Below are positions 60,729 through 64,000 of a DNA stretch of 64,000 nucleotides, piece after piece. The position numbers and the translations under genes are program-made. Source of the stretch: DASXKD01 sp963734725. Its GTDB lineage: Bacteria; Actinomycetota; Actinomycetes; Streptosporangiales; Streptosporangiaceae. The notes below the pieces were generated by a model. The model was not told where the DNA came from. It was given only the letters and a program-made list of their open reading frames with translations, and ran no database searches. Where the stretch lies: NCBI GenBank assembly GCA_963734725.1, contig CAVTIX010000021.1, positions 186,001 to 250,000 of the forward strand, written 5' to 3'. The number at the start of each line of letters is the position of its first letter. Positions within the stretch are counted from its first letter, which is position 1.

Positions 60729-61406
60729 ATGGGCGAGGCGGCATCGGGCCTTCGGCGGATGCGCGGCGACGATGGCCCCGGTGCTTTCGCTGGGTCAAGC
60801 CCGCCGGGCGGCGCCGGGCCGCCCGGGGTCGCGGTGACCGTTGCCGAAGGCGCCGAGTCGGCGCCGGGCCCGGGTGACGCGTCCACGAGCGTGGCCGCCG
60901 GGGGGACGCCGCCGCCGGATGCCACGGGCGCGGTGTGCGAGCTGTATCGGGCGCATTACCCGTCACTGGTGCGTATGGCGGCCTTGCTGGTGGGCGATCT
61001 GGCGGCGGCCGAACAGGTCGTCCAGGACTCACTGGTGGCGATGCACGCTAACTGGCGCTGGCTCAAGCGCCGCGATAAGGCGCTGGCTTTTGTGCGGCGG
61101 GGTGTCATCAACCGGTCCCGTTCTGCGCTCCGCCGTCGTGGGGTCGATGAGCGGGACGCGGGGCCGCCACTACCGCAGGCGCCCGGCGCCGCGCCCGATG
61201 CTCGGGCGCAGCTGACGTGCGCGCCGGTCGTGGCCGCGCTAGGCCTGCTTTCCCGCCGTCAGCGCGAGGCGCTGGTCCTGCGGTATTACGCAGACTTGTC
61301 CGAGGCTGAGACCGCATCGGCCATGGGGATCAGCCCTGATGCGGTGAAAAGCCACACCACCCGGGCCATGCTGGCGATCGGCGATGCGCTGGAGCCTGAG
61401 GCATGA
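60729..61406 (+). CDS. ECF sigma factor (SigE/Sig-group actinobacterial type)
   Basis: A protein of about 225 residues. The N-terminal 60 residues are a low-complexity Gly/Pro/Ala stretch. Region 2 is LYRAHYPSLVRMAALLVGDL (residues about 75-140), with VVQDSLVAMHANWRWLKRRD. Region 4 is LGLLSRRQREALVLRYYADL, with TASAMGISPDAVKSHTTRAM. The ATG at 60729 follows GGGGGACGGG; an ATG at 60711 is also possible. It overlaps the next gene by four bases, and that membrane protein may act as its partner. Confidence 0.83.
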   Translation: MGEAASGLRRMRGDDGPGAFAGSSPPGGAGPPGVAVTVAEGAESAPGPGDASTSVAAGGTPPPDATGAVCELYRAHYPSLVRMAALLVGDLAAAEQVVQDSLVAMHANWRWLKRRDKALAFVRRGVINRSRSALRRRGVDERDAGPPLPQAPGAAPDARAQLTCAPVVAALGLLSRRQREALVLRYYADLSEAETASAMGISPDAVKSHTTRAMLAIGDALEPEA

Positions 61407-62311
61407 GCCGGGGCCAGGATGAGTTTGACGAACGCCTGCGCCGCGCGCTGCATGACGCGGCGGACCGGGTGCAGCCCACCGACGATGGCCTGGACAAGAT
61501 CCGCCGCTCGTTGACCCGGCCCCGCCCGGTGCTGCTTGCCGGGATGATAGCCGCCTGCGCCACGGTGGCACGGCGGGCCTGGGCCGGCCTGCACACGTTC
61601 ATGGCCTGGCTGCCAACGGTGTTCGCCGCCGCCCCACAAAGCCAGCGGGGGGCGCCGCCGGGCATGCCGCGGCGGCGCCGGGCCCCGGCCGGCACGGCTC
61701 TGGTCACCCTGCTGGCCGCTGCCGTGGCGGTGGCGGGTGTCTTCGCACTGACCGCAGTGCTGCGGCAGACGCTGCCGGGCACGGCGGTGGGGAGTTACTC
61801 CCTCCATGGCGGCGGGTCCGCTGGAAGGAATGCGCCGAAGGTGAATGGGAATGGCGGGCAGCTATCCCCAGGCAGCGCGGCGGGGACTGGCCCGGCGCAC
61901 CGCCCACCGAGCCGGCCAGCTGCCGAGCCAGTCCCATGCCCGGCAACGACGTCGGCGCCCGGCCCTTCGGCAAGCTCGGCTGTTAGCCCTGGCCAGACCG
62001 CGTGCACAAGCCTGCCTACGAGCCCGAGCCCGTCTGCCAGCCCGAGCCTGAGCCCGTCTGGAAGCCCCAGCCCGTCCGCAAGCCCCAGCCCGTCCGCAAG
62101 CCCCAGCCCGAGCCCGTCCGAAAGCCCCAGCCCGAGCCCAACGACCCCTACCGTGCCGAACGACGCTCCGTCGCCGAGCGCGACTCCGCCGCCCCCCAAC
62201 GGGACCGCCCGCCTACCAGGGAATCTTCGCCAAAGAAACACCCACCAATATTTGGCGCCCGCGCGGGGCGGCACAAATCCGGCCGGGCAAGCGGAGCCGT
62301 CACGGTCATGA
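61403..62311 (+). CDS. Single-span membrane protein with Pro/Ser-rich tail, sigma partner
   Basis: A 302-residue protein coupled to the sigma gene by ATGA. Residues about 1-45 (RGQDEFDERLRRALHDAADR) are a soluble helical segment that could bind the sigma factor. A transmembrane helix lies near residues 98-117 (TALVTLLAAAVAVAGVFALT). After about residue 155 the sequence is a long, repetitive proline/serine-rich stalk. This is the layout of cell-envelope anti-sigma-like proteins, although no ZAS-type cysteine motif is seen. The assignment is inferred from position and topology. Confidence 0.6.
   Translation: MSRGQDEFDERLRRALHDAADRVQPTDDGLDKIRRSLTRPRPVLLAGMIAACATVARRAWAGLHTFMAWLPTVFAAAPQSQRGAPPGMPRRRRAPAGTALVTLLAAAVAVAGVFALTAVLRQTLPGTAVGSYSLHGGGSAGRNAPKVNGNGGQLSPGSAAGTGPAHRPPSRPAAEPVPCPATTSAPGPSASSAVSPGQTACTSLPTSPSPSASPSLSPSGSPSPSASPSPSASPSPSPSESPSPSPTTPTVPNDAPSPSATPPPPNGTARLPGNLRQRNTHQYLAPARGGTNPAGQAEPSRS
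62020..62140 (+). repeat. Repetitive Pro/Ser-coding DNA in the sigma-partner gene
   Basis: About 120 bases of near-identical 12- to 15-base units (AGCCCCAGCCCGTCC and variants) encode alternating Ser-Pro dipeptides. Slippage in this tract could change stalk length between strains. Confidence 0.7.
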
Positions 62312-62459
62312 CGGCGGACTGAATCCGTGGCAGGGCCGCCGTCACCACCAGACGCAGCAACGGCACCCGGCGGCGGGGACGAACGGCCCGCGCGGTCTTG
62401 GCCGGGCCATTTCCCGCCCGCCTGGCCCGCGGGTGCACCATGCCCCGGCATGCACGCCG

Positions 62460-62630
62460 GTGACTCAGATTTCCTGGTATTCGAAAGCGACCAAGGAGCA
62501 GATCGCCGGGTTCGACCTGATCGAGTGCGCCAGCATGGCCGAGGCAGTCCAGATCGCATCCCGGCGCCCGACCGCCAGGATCGGCATCTTCGAGCTACGG
62601 CAGATCTGGGACGGCCGGGGACGGCGATGA
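62460..62630 (+). pseudogene. YCII-like domain, C-terminal remnant
   Basis: A 56-residue open frame from a GTG. The part KATKEQIAGFDLIECASMAE, AVQIASRRPTARIGIFELRQ closely matches the second half of YCII-related (DGPF) proteins. The first half, with the DGPF motif, is missing, and no matching frame was found upstream. It may be a truncated gene or a very short active protein. Confidence 0.55.
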
Positions 62631-62759
62631 TGCTCCCAACCGCCCGGCCAGGCGGCCGCCTCCCCCAGGGAAGGGAAGGTGTCTGTGAGGCAGGCGCCAT
62701 CGGGCGCCGAGGCTCACATGATGTGCGGCAGATCGTCTTCACTTGATGTGCGACGCAGT

Positions 62760-63590
62760 CTAGAGGTCTCGGCGGACCGCGAGCTGGCAAGCGAGGTTGA
62801 CGGCGCGGGCCCACAGGTCGCGGTCTTCAGCAGCTGGGTTTGCTGGTTCTTCTTGGCTGACTATCCAGTCGGTCACTGCTCTGAAGATCAGAGCCCGGGC
62901 CAGGTACTGGCCGAAATCGCTGATGTGGGCGACGGCGTCCAGCACCTGGCGGCCGGAGCCTTCCCAGACCAGGGCGTCAGCGACCACGATTGCCGATGCG
63001 TAGGCGGTGGGCCGCCAGTAGGGCGAGAAGTCGATGATCGCTGGCGGCTGAGCGCGGTCGAACAGGACGTTGCCAGTAAGGTCGCCGTGGATGAGCTGGC
63101 TGGGAGCGGCGACCGGGCGCAGCGCCGAGACCAGTTCGGGCACGTGCCTGACGTCAGGGAACTCACTGGCGGGTATCTCGCCCCAGGCGACCCGGTCGCT
63201 GATTGCCCACCGGTTGGATCGCTGGTCAAGGAAAGACGGCCGCGGAATCTCGCGCAAAGCCGCGTGGAAGCGCTCGCCAACCGCAATGATCTCCGGCCAG
63301 CGACGTGCCTTGTGCGTGCCGGTCACATACTCAGTGGCGCACCATCCATCGACGCACAGCGAGCCGTCGGCAGCTCGCCGGGGCCGGGCCAGCCGGAAGC
63401 CAACCGACGGAATCTGGGAGAAGATCTGGGCCTGCCACGCCAGTTCTTCCAGGTCGTCGACGTCCACTGGCTTGAAGACCACATCACCGGCCAGCCAGGA
63501 CGTGCCCTGGCCGCCGCCCAGCGGAACTGGGCGGGATCCGGCAACACCGAAAGCGGCGAGTACCGCAGGCGGCGGGAACACCACCGGCAA
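62760..63590 (-). CDS. APH-fold phosphotransferase (TIGR02569-like)
   Basis: A 276-residue protein of the actinobacterial TIGR02569-like family: PVPLGGGQGTSWLAGDVVFK with a lysine-containing N-lobe, SQLIHGDLTGNVLFDRAQPP with the catalytic aspartate, and AIIDFSPYWRPTAYASAIVV with the metal-binding aspartate. The active-site residues are present. The substrate is unknown and resistance should not be assumed. It is followed by no clear operon partner. Confidence 0.83.
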   Translation of the reverse strand: MPVVFPPPAVLAAFGVAGSRPVPLGGGQGTSWLAGDVVFKPVDVDDLEELAWQAQIFSQIPSVGFRLARPRRAADGSLCVDGWCATEYVTGTHKARRWPEIIAVGERFHAALREIPRPSFLDQRSNRWAISDRVAWGEIPASEFPDVRHVPELVSALRPVAAPSQLIHGDLTGNVLFDRAQPPAIIDFSPYWRPTAYASAIVVADALVWEGSGRQVLDAVAHISDFGQYLARALIFRAVTDWIVSQEEPANPAAEDRDLWARAVNLACQLAVRRDL

Positions 63591-63871
63591 AACCTACCCC
63601 GGGTTGCCACATCGAGTCGCCACGGCGTCAGAGACACCGTCATATCGCCCATCAAACGGAGCCAGCCCAAGGACTTCACGGCCGCGCACGTACCCGCCGA
63701 TCGGCGCGGCGAGCTGTGCTTCACGGTGCTGTGCGCCACAGACGCAGATCGGGTCAATCGTGGCGTCATTGTCACCGGAGCGGCGAGGCGGCCTGTTGCC
63801 TTGCGACGCAGCAGCGGCCCGGGGTTGTCGCTTTGGGCTGGTCTGGGCGTGAACGGGCTCGTCGCCAGGGG

Positions 63872-64000
63872 TCAGACCGCGGTCCAGCCGCCGTCGATGA
63901 CCAGGGTCTGGCCGGTCATGTAACTGGAGGCGGCGGTGGCTAGGAACAGCAGCGGGCCATCGATCTCTCCGAGCGCGGGTGTGCGGGCCAGCAGGGTGTG
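63872..64000 (-). CDS. SDR-family oxidoreductase, C-terminal end (cut by window edge)
   Basis: The last 42 residues of a short-chain dehydrogenase: GPLLFLATAASSYMTGQTLV, IDGGWTAV and a stop. The SSYMTGQTLVIDGGW motif is characteristic of FabG-like SDRs. The rest lies beyond 64000. The substrate is unknown. Confidence 0.8.
   Translation of the reverse strand, partial: HTLLARTPALGEIDGPLLFLATAASSYMTGQTLVIDGGWTAV

Noticed and set aside
62020..62140. Possible CRISPR-like array
   Set aside because: Units are short, in frame, and encode Ser-Pro repeats; no conserved repeat with unique spacers and no cas genes.

Overview
The window looks like a chromosomal segment of a high-GC actinomycete. The signs are GTG and TTG starts, many 4-bp start/stop overlaps, heavy third-position GC, and actinobacterial families: a conservon-type NIT kinase/roadblock/GTPase set, DUF3097, a TIGR02569-like kinase, F420-type proteins and SnoaL-tailed ECF sigma factors. 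I see no rRNA, tRNA, CRISPR array, transposase or prophage. The species cannot be named from this sequence.

Layout. 1-3.6 kb: a truncated PfkB kinase and its DeoR-type regulator, a broken secreted GH114 glycosidase, and a RelB/RelE-like toxin-antitoxin pair with a palindromic operator. 3.7-10.9 kb: an AraC-AzlC-AzlD operon, an SDR with a divergent ECF sigma factor, an epoxide hydrolase remnant, a methyltransferase, an APH-like kinase, a SnoaL-like protein and a zinc-ribbon PP2C phosphatase. 11-22 kb: a PadR/membrane-protein module with a leaderless-type promoter, a universal stress protein, a cyclase remnant, an MscS channel, oxidoreductases, glutathione peroxidase, a broken PhyH dioxygenase, DUF3097, and an ECF41-like sigma locus with a divergent AhpD-fold gene. 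22-33 kb: an alcohol dehydrogenase, two substrate-binding lipoproteins without any permease, and a conservon-like signalling set that lacks its usual DUF742 gene, followed by convergent acyltransferase and DUF1023 hydrolase genes. 33-43.5 kb: a DesK-like two-component system, a CPBP protease, a complete Dpp/Opp peptide ABC operon, and an orphan ParA plus ribbon-helix-helix pair behind a repeat-rich intergenic region. 43.5-50 kb: an ABC-2 exporter with a divergent two-component system, asparaginase, and an ECF/VOC pair. 50-64 kb: a GH79-like glycosidase, a small membrane ORF, PRC-barrel proteins, a GNAT, a phospholipase C-like lipoprotein, a second PadR/membrane module, a TPR-LuxR regulator, a 1-Cys peroxiredoxin, a flavin/F420 split-barrel protein, an ECF sigma with a membrane partner, a YCII remnant, another APH-fold kinase and a truncated SDR.

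How the parts fit. The window is dominated by regulator-plus-target cassettes: three ECF factors with SnoaL tails beside small oxidoreductase or VOC genes, two PadR-membrane pairs, two NarL-type two-component systems, and the conservon-like set. The best-supported new regulatory reading is at the ECF41-like locus. A TGTCACA-N16-CGTC element faces the sigma gene, and a near copy faces the divergent AhpD-fold gene.

At least five loci (GH114, class III cyclase, PhyH, ECF41-like sigma, double PRC-barrel) read as one protein only if one or two single-base frameshifts are allowed, and the epoxide hydrolase remnant has one too. Either pseudogenes are common here or the assembly carries indel errors. 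Reads over these positions would decide it.
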